NCBI GenBank assembly: GCA_021771025.1
Contig: JAETPW010000002.1
Span: forward strand, 97,169-161,168
Origin: Clostridiaceae bacterium
GTDB lineage: Bacteria; Bacillota; Clostridia; TANB77; CAG-508
DNA length: 64,000 nt
Direction of reading: 5' to 3'
The notes under the pieces were generated by a model. It searched no databases. It had not been told where the DNA came from and was given only the letters and a program-made list of their open reading frames with translations. This document shows positions 26,905-36,253 of the stretch, in pieces (position 1 is the stretch's first letter; the number at the start of each line of letters is the position of its first letter). The position numbers and the translations under genes are program-made.

Positions 26905-29520
26905 CTATTTCATTTTTTCTTTTATTCTCACAAGCGTATTTAACGCATCGATTGGTGTTAACTCATTTAAGTTAATTTTGTCTACTTCATGGGCAATTTC
27001 TGCTAATTTATAATTGTATAAATCAAATTGTCCTTCTACTTGCTTTTTGTCTTGTTTTTCGATTTTTTGCCCAGTGAATGTATTTTTTCGTTCTATACTT
27101 TTTAAAATTTGGTTTGCCTTTTGGGTAACTGGCTTTGGTACTCCTGCTAGCCTTGCTACATGGATTCCGTAACTTTCGTCAGTTCCTCCTCTTATGATTT
27201 TTCGTAAGAATATGATGTCTTCTCCTTTTTCTTTTACGGCTATGGAGTAGTTTTTTACGCCTTCTAATTTATCTTCGAGTTCGGTTAGTTCGTGGTAGTG
27301 TGTGGCAAATAAGGTTTTGGCTCCACATTTTTCTCTGTCTGCTATGTATTCGGCTACTGCCCAAGCAATTGACAAGCCATCATAGGTTGAGGTTCCTCTT
27401 CCTATTTCATCTAAAATGACTAGACTGTTTTTGGTTGCTTCTTTTAAAATGGTGGCTACTTCCATCATTTCTACCATAAATGTACTTTGCCCCATGCTTA
27501 AGTCATCTGAAGCCCCCACACGGGTAAATATTTTGTCTACTACGCCAATATGGGCTGACCTTGCGGGAACAAAACTTCCTACTTGAGCCATTAGCGTAAT
27601 TAAGGCTACTTGCCTCATATAGGTTGACTTTCCTGCCATGTTTGGCCCGGTGATGATGGATAGACGATTTTCGTTTTCGTCTAAGTAGGTATCATTTTCC
27701 ACGAATGAACCTGCTCCTAACATTTTTTCGATGACGGGGTGCCTTCCTTCTTTAATGTCGATGATGCCTGATTCATCCACTTCTGGCATACAATAATTTA
27801 GGTCTTCGGCAACACTGGCAAAAGAACACAAAACATCTAACGTCGATATAACTGTTGCTGAAAGTTGTAATCGTTTGATGTTGCGAGCTATTTCTTCTCG
27901 AATGGCAGTAAAGGCATTGTATTCTAAGTTAACTACTTTTTCTTCTGCTCCTAAAATTTGATTTTCTAAGTTTTTTAGTTCTTCGGTAATATAACGCTCT
28001 GCATTGGTTAGGGTTTGTTTACGAATAAAGCGGTCAGGAACTTGGGCTAAGTTTGATTTAGTTACCTCAATAAAATAACCAAATACTTTATTAAATCCTA
28101 CTTTTAAATTTTTGATTCCTGTTTTTTCTCGTTCTTCCGCTTCTAGGTTAATGATCCAATTTTTTCCTTGGGTGGTTGCTGTTTTTAGTTGGTCAATTTC
28201 AGGGTCATACCCTAGTTTGATGATTCCCCCTTCTTTGATGCTCATTGGTGGATCATCTACAATGGCTTTTTCGATGAGTTCATGAATGTCTTTTAATTCG
28301 TCTAAGTTTTGGTGTAATTCTTTTCCTAAATCAGACTGACAATTACTTAATATGGCTTTTATTTCTGGTAGTTTGGTAAGCGAATTTTTAAGCGTTACCA
28401 TATCTCTTGCATTGGCATTTCCATAGGCCATTTTTCCTGCTAGACGTTCTATATCATACACTTTTTTTAAGTTTTCTGTGATGTCCCCTCTTAGGATGAT
28501 ATTATCCTTTAATTCTTGTACGGTTGATAACCTGTTATTTATCTCTTTGGTATCGATTAATGGGTCATTTAGCCATCTTCTTAAAAGCCTCCCTCCCATA
28601 GAAGTGGAAGTTTTATCTAATACCCAAAGAAGAGTTCCTTTTTTGGATTTATCTCGCATTTTTTCGGTGATTTCTAAATTTCTTCTGGCACTGATGTCTA
28701 GAGACATATATTTGGAAATTTGGTAAAGTTTAATTTGGTTGATGTGTTCTAAGTTCGTCATTTGTGTTTGTTCTAGGTAAGAAAGTAATCCATTAATGCT
28801 ACTGATGGCAAGTATTTTTTCATTAAGGTACAATGCTTTAGTTCCATTTTGATCAAGTAATTCAAAACGTTTGGTGATTTTTTCTATGTCTGAGGCAAAA
28901 AATTTGTCTTCAAAATGGGTGATATAGCAATCAGGAAATCGTTCTTTGATTTTGTCTATTTCTTCCTTACAATTGGTGAGCATTGAATTAATGACTAACT
29001 CTGATGGGGTATAACGTGCTATTTCATCTAATAATTGGGGGAAATTAGCTTCGTCTTTGATTTCTGCTGCATAAAATTCGCCTGTAGAAATATCACATAC
29101 ACTGATGCCAAAGTAAATGCCTGATTTAACTATTGCCATGATGTAATTGTTTTTTCTTTCTTCTAGCATATTACTTTCGACTACTGTTCCCGGCGTAACT
29201 ACGCGAATCACTCCTCGTTTAACAATTCCTTTGGCTGTTTTAGGGTCTTCTAGTTGTTCACAAATGGCTACTTTATAGCCTTTAGCAATTAACCTAGAAA
29301 TATACATTTCTGCTGCATGGTGAGGCACTCCTGCCATAGGGGCTCTTTCTTCTTGTCCACAATTTTTTCCGGTTAATGTGATTTCTAATTCCCTTGCTGC
29401 AGTTATGGCATCGTCAAAAAACATTTCGTAAAAATCGCCTAAACGATAAAATAAAATACAATCTTTATATTGTTCTTTGGTTTCTAAATAGGTTTGCATC
29501 ATGGGTGAAAATTCTGCCAT
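26905..29520 (-). CDS. mutS: DNA mismatch repair protein MutS
   Basis: 871 residues, standard for MutS1. Mismatch-binding N-terminus with the Phe-x-Glu motif in FYRLGDFYEMF, core and clamp domains, then the ABC-type ATPase with TGPNMAGKSTYMRQ, DEIGRGTSTYDG and FATHYHEL. It recognises base mismatches and recruits MutL, which is not in the window. It starts 19 bp after miaB ends, so the two are likely co-transcribed, an arrangement common in Clostridia. Confidence 0.97.
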   Translation of the reverse strand: MAEFSPMMQTYLETKEQYKDCILFYRLGDFYEMFFDDAITAARELEITLTGKNCGQEERAPMAGVPHHAAEMYISRLIAKGYKVAICEQLEDPKTAKGIVKRGVIRVVTPGTVVESNMLEERKNNYIMAIVKSGIYFGISVCDISTGEFYAAEIKDEANFPQLLDEIARYTPSELVINSMLTNCKEEIDKIKERFPDCYITHFEDKFFASDIEKITKRFELLDQNGTKALYLNEKILAISSINGLLSYLEQTQMTNLEHINQIKLYQISKYMSLDISARRNLEITEKMRDKSKKGTLLWVLDKTSTSMGGRLLRRWLNDPLIDTKEINNRLSTVQELKDNIILRGDITENLKKVYDIERLAGKMAYGNANARDMVTLKNSLTKLPEIKAILSNCQSDLGKELHQNLDELKDIHELIEKAIVDDPPMSIKEGGIIKLGYDPEIDQLKTATTQGKNWIINLEAEEREKTGIKNLKVGFNKVFGYFIEVTKSNLAQVPDRFIRKQTLTNAERYITEELKNLENQILGAEEKVVNLEYNAFTAIREEIARNIKRLQLSATVISTLDVLCSFASVAEDLNYCMPEVDESGIIDIKEGRHPVIEKMLGAGSFVENDTYLDENENRLSIITGPNMAGKSTYMRQVALITLMAQVGSFVPARSAHIGVVDKIFTRVGASDDLSMGQSTFMVEMMEVATILKEATKNSLVILDEIGRGTSTYDGLSIAWAVAEYIADREKCGAKTLFATHYHELTELEDKLEGVKNYSIAVKEKGEDIIFLRKIIRGGTDESYGIHVARLAGVPKPVTQKANQILKSIERKNTFTGQKIEKQDKKQVEGQFDLYNYKLAEIAHEVDKINLNELTPIDALNTLVRIKEKMK

Positions 29521-29539
29521 ATTTATTTCTCCTTTTTCT

Positions 29540-30958
29540 TTATTTTTCTTGCTTTCCTGTTAAATACCACATGTGTTCAGAAGTAATGGTTAGTGGTATC
29601 ATTTGTCCAATTAGTGATTCATCTCCCTCGAATACAACTACTTTATTACTATCGGTTCTTCCCGTTAATAACTCATCATTTGTTTTGCTTTTCCCCTCCA
29701 CAAAAACGGTTTGTACTGTTCCGATGTATTCTTGATTTCTCACCGCAATTTGCTTTTCTACTAATTCTTTTAAACGATTGAACCTTTTATGTTTAATTTC
29801 CTCTGGCACTTGATCTGGCATTTTATCTCCTGGTGTTCCGACTCTTCTGGAATAGATAAACATATAAACTTGCTCAAACCCTACTTGTTTTACTACGTCT
29901 AATGTATTCTCAAAATCTTCTTCTGTTTCTCCGGCAAAACCAACGATAATGTCTGTGGAAAAAGTAACGCCTGGAATTCTTTCTTTCATTTTTTGGACTA
30001 ACTTTAGGTATTGTTCTTTGGTATAGTTACGGTTCATTCGTTTAAGTAATTTTGTACTCCCTGATTGTAAAGGAAGATGAACCAGCTTCGCAATTTTTTC
30101 CCCTTCGCTGATGGCCTCTATAACATCATCCGTAAAATCTTTAGGGTGAGGGGAAACAAAGCGTATGCGCTCTATGCCTTCAATTTTATTTATGGCTTTT
30201 AGTAAAGTGGCAAAAGAATTTACCCCTTCTGCTTCGGAGGTAGGAATTCCTTTTTCACGTTCTACTCGTAAATAAGAATTAACGTTTTGCCCTAAAAGGG
30301 TTATTTCTTTATATCCTTCTTCGGCTAATTTTCTGATCTCTTGTAAGATGTCTTTTGGACTTCTACTTCTTTCTCTTCCACGAACATAAGGAACAATACA
30401 ATAACTACAAAAATTATTACAACCATTCATAATCGTAACCGAAGCCTTATACTTACTTTCACGTTTAATGGGTAATCCTTCATAGATTTTTCCGTCAATA
30501 TCCAAAACATCTTCTTGTTTTTGGTGCTTCTTTAACACTTGATATAAATCCTCTGGAAATTTGTGTAAGGTATGAGTACCAAAGATAATATCGGTATAAG
30601 GGTAGGATTCTTTGATTTTATCCGTTATGTGTTTTTCTTGCATCATACATCCACCAATGGCGATAATGGTTCCTCTTTCTTCTTTTGCTCGTTTTAATTC
30701 CCCTAGTTTTCCAAATAATTTAGCTTCTGCATTTTCTCTTACGCAGCAGGTGTTAAATACACATAAATCAGCTTGTTTTGGGTTTTCTGATTTCGTGTAT
30801 CCCATTTCTTCTATCATTCCACACAATTTCTCAGAATCATTTTCGTTAAGTTGACATCCCATGGTCAGAATGGTGTAAGTTAATTCTTTATTTTTGGTTA
30901 ATTCTTTTACTTTTTCACTATAGTTTTTTTGTCTTTCTATTTCTTCTCTTGGCTCCAT
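29540..30958 (-). CDS. miaB: tRNA (N6-isopentenyladenosine-C2)-methylthiotransferase MiaB
   Basis: 472-residue radical-SAM enzyme that adds the methylthio group to A37 of tRNAs reading UNN codons. UPF0004 N-terminal domain with the auxiliary cluster cysteines (TMGCQLNENDSEK, FNTCCVRENAE), radical-SAM CNNFCSYC, and a C-terminal TRAM domain. The start at 30958 follows GAAAGGAGCAAGAG; upstream codons are rejected. A short acidic N-terminal extension (EPREEIERQKNYSEKVKEL) is usual in this group. Confidence 0.96.
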   Translation of the reverse strand: MEPREEIERQKNYSEKVKELTKNKELTYTILTMGCQLNENDSEKLCGMIEEMGYTKSENPKQADLCVFNTCCVRENAEAKLFGKLGELKRAKEERGTIIAIGGCMMQEKHITDKIKESYPYTDIIFGTHTLHKFPEDLYQVLKKHQKQEDVLDIDGKIYEGLPIKRESKYKASVTIMNGCNNFCSYCIVPYVRGRERSRSPKDILQEIRKLAEEGYKEITLLGQNVNSYLRVEREKGIPTSEAEGVNSFATLLKAINKIEGIERIRFVSPHPKDFTDDVIEAISEGEKIAKLVHLPLQSGSTKLLKRMNRNYTKEQYLKLVQKMKERIPGVTFSTDIIVGFAGETEEDFENTLDVVKQVGFEQVYMFIYSRRVGTPGDKMPDQVPEEIKHKRFNRLKELVEKQIAVRNQEYIGTVQTVFVEGKSKTNDELLTGRTDSNKVVVFEGDESLIGQMIPLTITSEHMWYLTGKQEK

Positions 30959-31010
30959 CTCTTGCTCCTTTCGCTTAACGTATTTTATACCATTTTTTGA
31001 CAAAATGCAA

Positions 31011-31070
31011 GTGTCCAATTGGTGACGTTTCTGTTTTTGTCAAATTGGGGACGGGTACATTTTGGACATT
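31011..31070. repeat. REP-like repeat, TTGGGGACGGG family
   Basis: GTGTCCAATTGGTGACG and CAAATTGGGGACGGGTACA followed by TTTTGGACA form imperfect arms. The same TTGGGGACGGG core occurs at 49.8, 59.4 and 63.5 kb. Confidence 0.55.
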
Positions 31071-31084
31071 TGGTTTTTTTATAG

Positions 31085-31115
31085 CAAAAAAAAAGTAGCT
31101 TCTATTTGCTACTTT
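31085..31115 (-). terminator. rpmE: rpmE terminator
   Basis: On the minus strand AAAGTAGC, an 8-nt loop, GCTACTTT and a T-run follow the rpmE stop codon. Confidence 0.85.
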
Positions 31116-31119
31116 TCTC

Positions 31120-31320
31120 TTAAGCAAGACCGTATTTTTTCTTGAATCTGTCTGCTCTACCACCGGCTGTTTCTTGTCTTAGATTTCCTGTCCAGAATGG
31201 ATGACATTTTGAACATACGTCTACTTTTAAGTCTTTTTTGGTTGATCCAACTTCTAAAACGTTTCCACAAGCACACGTGATGGTTGTTTGGTTATAGTTT
31301 GGATGGATTCCTTCTTTCAT
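31120..31320 (-). CDS. rpmE: Ribosomal protein L31, zinc type
   Basis: 66 residues beginning [20 protein letters not shown], with the CxC...[10 protein letters not shown] zinc motif of the C+ form. It is a large-subunit protein that can also serve as a zinc reserve. The ATG at 31320 is placed by AGAGGTG six bases upstream; the GTG earlier in frame is part of that site. Stands alone with its own terminator. Confidence 0.97.
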   Translation of the reverse strand: MKEGIHPNYNQTTITCACGNVLEVGSTKKDLKVDVCSKCHPFWTGNLRQETAGGRADRFKKKYGLA

Positions 31321-31392
31321 TTTTTTCACCTCTTTTGATTTTTATAACTGACTGTTTTTTATCATAACATATTTTATTTTATTTTTCAAGTA

Positions 31393-31566
31393 TTATTTTG
31401 TTTTATTTTCATTTTCTTGTTGTTCTGGGTGTTCTAATGCGTATTGGGCAGAAGATAACAGTTCTGTGTTTAATGAAAGTTTATTGATTAATTTGCTCAT
31501 GATGTTGAATATACAAGCGATGATTAAAATTAACATTCCTATTTTTTTCCAGTATTTAGCAAGCAT
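31393..31566 (-). CDS. Small single-span membrane protein, 57 residues
   Basis: Translation MLAKYWKKIGMLILIIACIF... has one membrane segment (residues ~9-23) and a polar C-terminal tail ending QQENENKTK. GGAGAAGAAGAT precedes the ATG at 31566. No family recognised. Located just upstream of rpmE on the same strand. Confidence 0.6.
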   Translation of the reverse strand: MLAKYWKKIGMLILIIACIFNIMSKLINKLSLNTELLSSAQYALEHPEQQENENKTK

Positions 31567-31722
31567 ATCTTCTTCTCCTTTATTTTTTCGTTTTTTGGTT
31601 ACATTTATATTATACTTGTATTTTGGGGAATTGTCAACTTTTCAATGGCTAAAATTTTAGGGATAATTTTGATTTTCCGCATAAAATTTTTTTTCCTGTG
31701 CAAACTAATTTTGGTGATATAG

Positions 31723-32481
31723 ATGAAACAGAAAAAATGGATCATTTTTTTATTAGGATTAGCTGTTATAGGAGCGATTGCTTTTTTTGTTTGGCGCTAT
31801 AATGCTTCTCCTCAAGTTGCTTCGGAAAATAGTAATTCTTCTTATGAAGCAAATAAAACGTCTTCCTCTACTTCTGAAAATCAGTCTAATACTGATACAC
31901 ATGAAGATAAACCACAAAATAAGGAAGAAAATCAAAATTCTGCTACTCCTCAGCCTACAGAAGAAAATCAAAATCAGGAAACTCCTCAGGATCAAGCTCC
32001 TGCTCCTACTATTCGTGAACAACAACTAGCAACCTTTACGACCAAAATCTACACTAAGGATAGTAGTAGACAAAATAATATGGAAATTACGAGTCAAAAA
32101 CTAAATGGTACGATAGTTAAAAATGGGGCTACTTTTTCCTTTTGTCAGACCATAGGGCCATCGACTACTCAAAAGGGATACCAAAAGGCTGATATTTTTG
32201 ACAATGAAGGAAAAAAGAAAAAGGGATTAGGAGGAGGAAACTGTCAAATTAGTACTACTTTATATAATGCTGTCTTAGCTGCTCCTAGTCTGACCGTTAC
32301 GGAAAGGCATGAACATAGTAATTATGTTCCTTATATTCAAGAAGGAAAAGATGCTGCTGTGGCTTATGGAAGTTATGATTTAAAATTCAAGAATAATTCT
32401 GGTCATGATGTACGAATTGATTCACAATGTTCTAATAGTGCTGTTACGATTAATCTTATTTCTCTCGTTCCTGAATCTTAA
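31723..32481 (+). CDS. VanW family protein, membrane-anchored
   Basis: 252 residues. Lys-rich N-terminus and one membrane helix (~5-24), a linker of about 70 residues rich in S, N, E, Q and P, then the VanW domain with LNGTIVKNGATFSFCQTIGP, GGGNCQISTTLYNAV and ERHEHSNYVPY. VanW proteins are found with cell-wall and vancomycin-resistance loci but their reaction is unknown. No van genes are nearby, so this is a housekeeping VanW. It converges on the glycosidase gene across a 42-bp-arm palindrome. Confidence 0.9.
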   Translation: MKQKKWIIFLLGLAVIGAIAFFVWRYNASPQVASENSNSSYEANKTSSSTSENQSNTDTHEDKPQNKEENQNSATPQPTEENQNQETPQDQAPAPTIREQQLATFTTKIYTKDSSRQNNMEITSQKLNGTIVKNGATFSFCQTIGPSTTQKGYQKADIFDNEGKKKKGLGGGNCQISTTLYNAVLAAPSLTVTERHEHSNYVPYIQEGKDAAVAYGSYDLKFKNNSGHDVRIDSQCSNSAVTINLISLVPES

Positions 32482-32542
32482 TGGATAAAGTTCTTTATCC
32501 ATAACAAAAGAAACGGAGAAGGAAAAAAGAGAAAAGAGGACG

Positions 32543-32629
32543 AAAAAGGGAAGAAAAGGGGACGCCCTTAATTTCCCTAGTGAAAAATTCACTAGGGAAA
32601 TTAAGGGCGTCCCCTTTTCTTCCCTTTTT
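32543..32629. repeat. REP-like perfect palindrome, GGGCGTCCCC family (also terminator)
   Basis: Two 42-nt perfectly complementary arms with a 3-nt loop contain GGGGACGCCCTTAATTTCCC and its complement. It lies between the convergent VanW and glycosidase genes, where its T-rich end can serve as terminator. It is the best-preserved copy of the family seen at 14.7, 58.9 and 62.5 kb. Confidence 0.8.
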
Positions 32630-32684
32630 CTTCCCTTTTTCTTCCTTTTTTTCCGCTTTTCTTTTTTTCTACTTTTGTTTTCGT

Positions 32685-33875
32685 TTATTTTTCAATAATA
32701 AAGGCATTTGGCAAATATCTTTCTCCCATTGGGGTAGATGTTTTGTTTACTACTTTACCGTCATAATACATAGTAGCTGATGATCCGCCATCTAGATTAG
32801 CAGCATTATAGGCTCCATATTTTTTAAAGATATTTTGTAATTCTAATAAATTTGTACCTAAGCTGTACCCTGGTTGTCTTCCATCAATGGCTACAAAGAT
32901 AAATGTACCGTCTTTCTTTTGGCCAATTGCCATTCTTGGTTGAATTCCTCCTGAGTTTGCATTTTTGATTTGGTCTTTTCCATTAACGATGATGAATGGT
33001 CCAAATTCTACTGCTGAAGTAATTCCTGCTTTTATGGCTTCTTGATAATTGTATTTTCCTAAGACTAATTTACTAGATGCGTCTAACCCGATCAAGCTAT
33101 ATCTTGTATTTTTATTTCCATATATCATTTTTTTATCCATGATGACAGCATCACAAAGTACATTTCCTGCCCCTACTCCATTGGGATCAGCAAATCCTCC
33201 TGCGTTAGTTCCTCCAACAGCTTTATTTTCTTTTACGATTTCACTTAACTTAGATCCTCTTCCCGATTTTCGTCCATCGACCAATTTAACTTTGCTTGCA
33301 TTTGGGACTATCATAACATATCCTACATACCCTTTTCCTGTGATTTTTTCTACTTTAATGTTATTTTTATTGTTCCTAATTTGAATCCCATTAGAATCAG
33401 AATTTTCATTATTTTCTACTGCTAATTTTTTCATGATTTCTTCAATTTCTTCATCACTCAAAAACCATTTAGCCAAATATTGATGATTCATTGTTGTCAT
33501 TGCGGTTTGTACCCATAACTCCTTCCATTTTTGGAATAAGGGGGTTTTAAAAAATAAAAATAGGAAAACTAGTAGTAAGATAAAAAATAGGATTACTATT
33601 TTTAACAGTTTTCTTTTCTTCTTTTTCTTTGTTTTGGTCTTTTGTGCTATATGCGTTTTTTGTTGCTTTTTATTTTTTCCAAGTGGTTTTGAATACCTTT
33701 GCTCATCAGGTATTTCTGAATTCGTTAATGTGGTTTCTTGATGATTTATTTTGTGGTTATTTTCTTCCTCTTGTTCTTTATTTTTTTTATCTTGTTTTTT
33801 CTTAGGAGGTTTAGGAGGTTCATGTAAATTATACTGATTATTAAGAATCACATTAGTCATTGTATCAATATCCAA
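32685..33875 (-). CDS. Phosphodiester glycosidase (NAGPA/DUF2233-type), membrane-anchored
   Basis: 396 residues. A charged cytoplasmic N-terminus (~1-90), one membrane helix (~93-112), then an extracellular domain ending in the phosphodiester glycosidase fold: GGTNAGGFADPNG, VEFGPFIIVNGKDQ, QPRMAIGQKKDGTF and NLDGGSSATMYYDGK. Such enzymes remove GlcNAc from phosphodiester-linked sugars or act on cell-surface polymers. I place a TTG start at 33875, nine bases after AAGGAG; another TTG lies six bases upstream. Confidence 0.88.
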   Translation of the reverse strand: MDIDTMTNVILNNQYNLHEPPKPPKKKQDKKNKEQEEENNHKINHQETTLTNSEIPDEQRYSKPLGKNKKQQKTHIAQKTKTKKKKKRKLLKIVILFFILLLVFLFLFFKTPLFQKWKELWVQTAMTTMNHQYLAKWFLSDEEIEEIMKKLAVENNENSDSNGIQIRNNKNNIKVEKITGKGYVGYVMIVPNASKVKLVDGRKSGRGSKLSEIVKENKAVGGTNAGGFADPNGVGAGNVLCDAVIMDKKMIYGNKNTRYSLIGLDASSKLVLGKYNYQEAIKAGITSAVEFGPFIIVNGKDQIKNANSGGIQPRMAIGQKKDGTFIFVAIDGRQPGYSLGTNLLELQNIFKKYGAYNAANLDGGSSATMYYDGKVVNKTSTPMGERYLPNAFIIEK

Positions 33876-33968
33876 TTTCAAGGACTCCTTTTTTGTTTTT
33901 TGCTATTGTACCATAAGTTTTTTACCTTGTCTATTTTTAGTCAAAATTTTAATAAAACAGATGTACTA

Positions 33969-33995
33969 GTTACTAGTTTTATTCTAAAGTAAAAT
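33969..33995. repeat. Possible MITE left-end remnant
   Basis: GTTACTAGTTTTATTCTAAAG resembles the left end of the MITE family (GTTACTAGTTAAGACTTTTA...CTAAA). No matching right end is seen. It lies in the 210-bp gap between the divergent glycosidase and SpoVB-like genes. Confidence 0.35.
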
Positions 33996-34085
33996 GCTTT
34001 ACTCTCATTTCTGTTTTTGCTTAAGTAACCTGCAAGATAGTCATATCTTCTTTTTTTTCTCATAAACTTAAATGGTGAATAAAAT

Positions 34086-35612
34086 TTGAGAAAAGCAAAA
34101 CTGTTTTTAATTAATGGTCTAATCTTAACCTTGACTGCCGTACTAATGCGTGGTGCAGGGTTTATTTTTAATATCTACATCGCTAACCAAGTAGGCTCAG
34201 AAGCAATTGGTGTTTTTACTTTGGTCATGTCTGTCTACCTTTTTGCTATCACCATTGCTACTTCTGGTATTAGCCTTGCTTGTACTTGTTTGGTCTCTGA
34301 AGCATTAGCAAAAAATGAACACCAAACAGTAACTAAAGCAGTAAGAACTTGTATATTTTTCTCAGTTATTCTCGGTTTAGTAACCATGGTTTTAATCATT
34401 TCTACTTCTTCTTGCCTTTCTCAAACTTGGCTTAAAAGGATGATCTCTGCTAAGCCTTTAATCATTATTGGTTTTGGTCTACCATTAATTGCCGTATCTT
34501 CTGTTTTGAATGGTTATTTTAGTGCAATTGGTAAATCGTACAGAAATGCTATTGCTCAAGTTGTAGAATTTACCGCTAAATTAATAGCCACTCTTCTTTT
34601 ACTTAAGCTTATGCCTTCTGATACCATCGAATCTATCTGCGTAATTTTAATTTTAGCTGATGTTTTATCGGAAATTTTTTCGTTTAGTTTAAACCTTATT
34701 TTTTATTTTTCTCACCGTAAACTAAGTCGTTCTTCTTGCCGTGAAAAACTAACCATGAAACGCCAAATTTTTCGCATTGCTTTTCCTGTAGCCATTACTT
34801 CTTATATTAAGTCAGGTCTTTCTTCTTTAAAGCAATTTTTAATTCCACTCCGTTTAGAATTATCTGGTTTGACTTATTCTATGGCAGTTTCTAGTTATGG
34901 AATGATTCAAGGAATGGTTATGCCTGCTCTTCTTTTTGCTAGTGTATTTATCGGTTCATTTAGCAACTTATTGGTTCCGGAATTTTCACGCTTATTAGCT
35001 GGCGGAAATCCTAAGCGAATGAAAACAGTATCTGAGCAAATTTTCCACCTTACTTTTGTATTTTCCATTGGTATTGGAAGTTTGTTTTTCTTTTTTTCTC
35101 ATGAATTAAGTTTACTTATCTACCAAAATATGGACTGTGGTAAATGGCTTAAGTTACTTGCTCCTATGGTTGTTTTTATGTATGTAGATACTATTTTTGA
35201 TAGTTTGCTGAAAGGAATCAATGAACAATTTGGTGTGATGTGTTGTAATATTTTAGATTTAGTCTTAACCATACTATTTATCTATTTTCTTGTTCCTCAT
35301 TTTGGTATGGTTGGTTATGTATTTACCATATGTTTTAGTGAAATTCTTAATTTCACGATTAGTAGTTATCAATTAAAAAGACGTATTCCTTACCGTATTC
35401 ATTGGATTTACTCTATTTTTATCCCCTTACTGATTAGTGGCATAAGCTATATTTTTGTGTCTTGGATTGGTCAATTTTTGTTATCTTTACCATTTATTTT
35501 TGCCACAGTCATAAAGATTGCTCTGTTTTTACTTGTTTTCTCGTTAGGTTGTCTATTGATACATAAAAGGCAGAAATTAGTTTTTCCTTTTTTACCTCTT
35601 TTTCATCGTTAA
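34086..35612 (+). CDS. SpoVB/MurJ-like oligosaccharide flippase
   Basis: 508 residues with about 14 membrane segments, in the MATE/MVF superfamily. The N-terminus ALMRGAGFIFNIYIANQVGSEAIGVFTL-type pattern is that of SpoVB/polysaccharide-biosynthesis proteins. Likely moves lipid-linked cell-wall or spore-cortex precursors across the membrane. Start is TTG at 34086 after GGTGA. No other sporulation genes flank it except the CotF pair 110 bp downstream on the same strand. Confidence 0.88.
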   Translation: MRKAKLFLINGLILTLTAVLMRGAGFIFNIYIANQVGSEAIGVFTLVMSVYLFAITIATSGISLACTCLVSEALAKNEHQTVTKAVRTCIFFSVILGLVTMVLIISTSSCLSQTWLKRMISAKPLIIIGFGLPLIAVSSVLNGYFSAIGKSYRNAIAQVVEFTAKLIATLLLLKLMPSDTIESICVILILADVLSEIFSFSLNLIFYFSHRKLSRSSCREKLTMKRQIFRIAFPVAITSYIKSGLSSLKQFLIPLRLELSGLTYSMAVSSYGMIQGMVMPALLFASVFIGSFSNLLVPEFSRLLAGGNPKRMKTVSEQIFHLTFVFSIGIGSLFFFFSHELSLLIYQNMDCGKWLKLLAPMVVFMYVDTIFDSLLKGINEQFGVMCCNILDLVLTILFIYFLVPHFGMVGYVFTICFSEILNFTISSYQLKRRIPYRIHWIYSIFIPLLISGISYIFVSWIGQFLLSLPFIFATVIKIALFLLVFSLGCLLIHKRQKLVFPFLPLFHR

Positions 35613-35733
35613 TCGAGTAAGGTATTTTTATCATTATTTTACGATGCTTTTTAAAATATCTTTCTTGATGATTTTGTGGTTTTAGGTATAGATTTCTTGC
35701 GTCCGTTCATACTACTATTAGGTGGTGATGATA

Positions 35734-35907
35734 ATGACAAGTAAAGAGCTTTTATACGTTGAAGATGCGTTAGGGCATGAAACTTTTATGAAAACATGCA
35801 GTAAAAAAACATCTGAGCAATTAACTGATCCTACTCTTTCTACTTATATTGGAGAGTTGGAACAAAAACATACGCAAATTTTGAACAAATTTGTAACTTT
35901 ATTATAG
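35734..35907 (+). CDS. CotF-like spore coat protein, small subunit A
   Basis: 57 residues (MTSKELLYVEDALGHETFMK...). Helical, with the pattern of the N-terminal half of CotF-type/ferritin-like coat proteins: LLYVEDALGHE and IGELEQKHTQILNKFV. The ATG at 35734 follows AGGTGGTGATA. It is followed after nine bases by the second CotF-like gene; the two are encoded as a pair. Confidence 0.75.
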   Translation: MTSKELLYVEDALGHETFMKTCSKKTSEQLTDPTLSTYIGELEQKHTQILNKFVTLL

Positions 35908-35916
35908 GAGGGTAAC

Positions 35917-36162
35917 ATGGAAGATAAAGATTTAATGGAAAAAGAATTGCTTATCATTAAAGGTGTTTGTGATTTATACCTTCATGGTACAATTGAATCA
36001 ACAACAGCAGAGGTTCATACTGCTTTTAAAGATGCTTTAAATGAATCTTTGGATATACAAAACAAAATTTATAATTTGATGGCTGAAAAGGGTTGGTATA
36101 AAACAGATACGGCTGAACAAAATAAAATTGATACATTAAAACAACAATATGTAGCTAATTAA
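35917..36162 (+). CDS. CotF-like spore coat protein, small subunit B
   Basis: 81 residues with the coat-F pattern DLMEKELLIIKGVCDLYLHGTIESTT and FKDALNESLDIQNKIYNLMAEKGWY. AGGAGGGTAAC precedes the ATG. It would form a four-helix bundle with the upstream 57-residue partner. A terminator follows. These genes indicate a spore-forming ancestry; coat function here is inferred. Confidence 0.85.
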   Translation: MEDKDLMEKELLIIKGVCDLYLHGTIESTTAEVHTAFKDALNESLDIQNKIYNLMAEKGWYKTDTAEQNKIDTLKQQYVAN

Positions 36163-36164
36163 GT

Positions 36165-36206
36165 AAAAAAGATCCCTTCATTATTTTCATGATTGGGATC
36201 CTTTTT
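36165..36206 (+). terminator. Terminator after the CotF pair
   Basis: GATCCC, an 18-nt loop, GGGATC and CTTTTTC follow the stop; A-rich sequence before the stem suggests it may serve both strands. Confidence 0.8.
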
Positions 36207-36253
36207 CATTTTCTATCATTTAAGAGGTTGTCTTAAGCTAACCCCTTACTTTT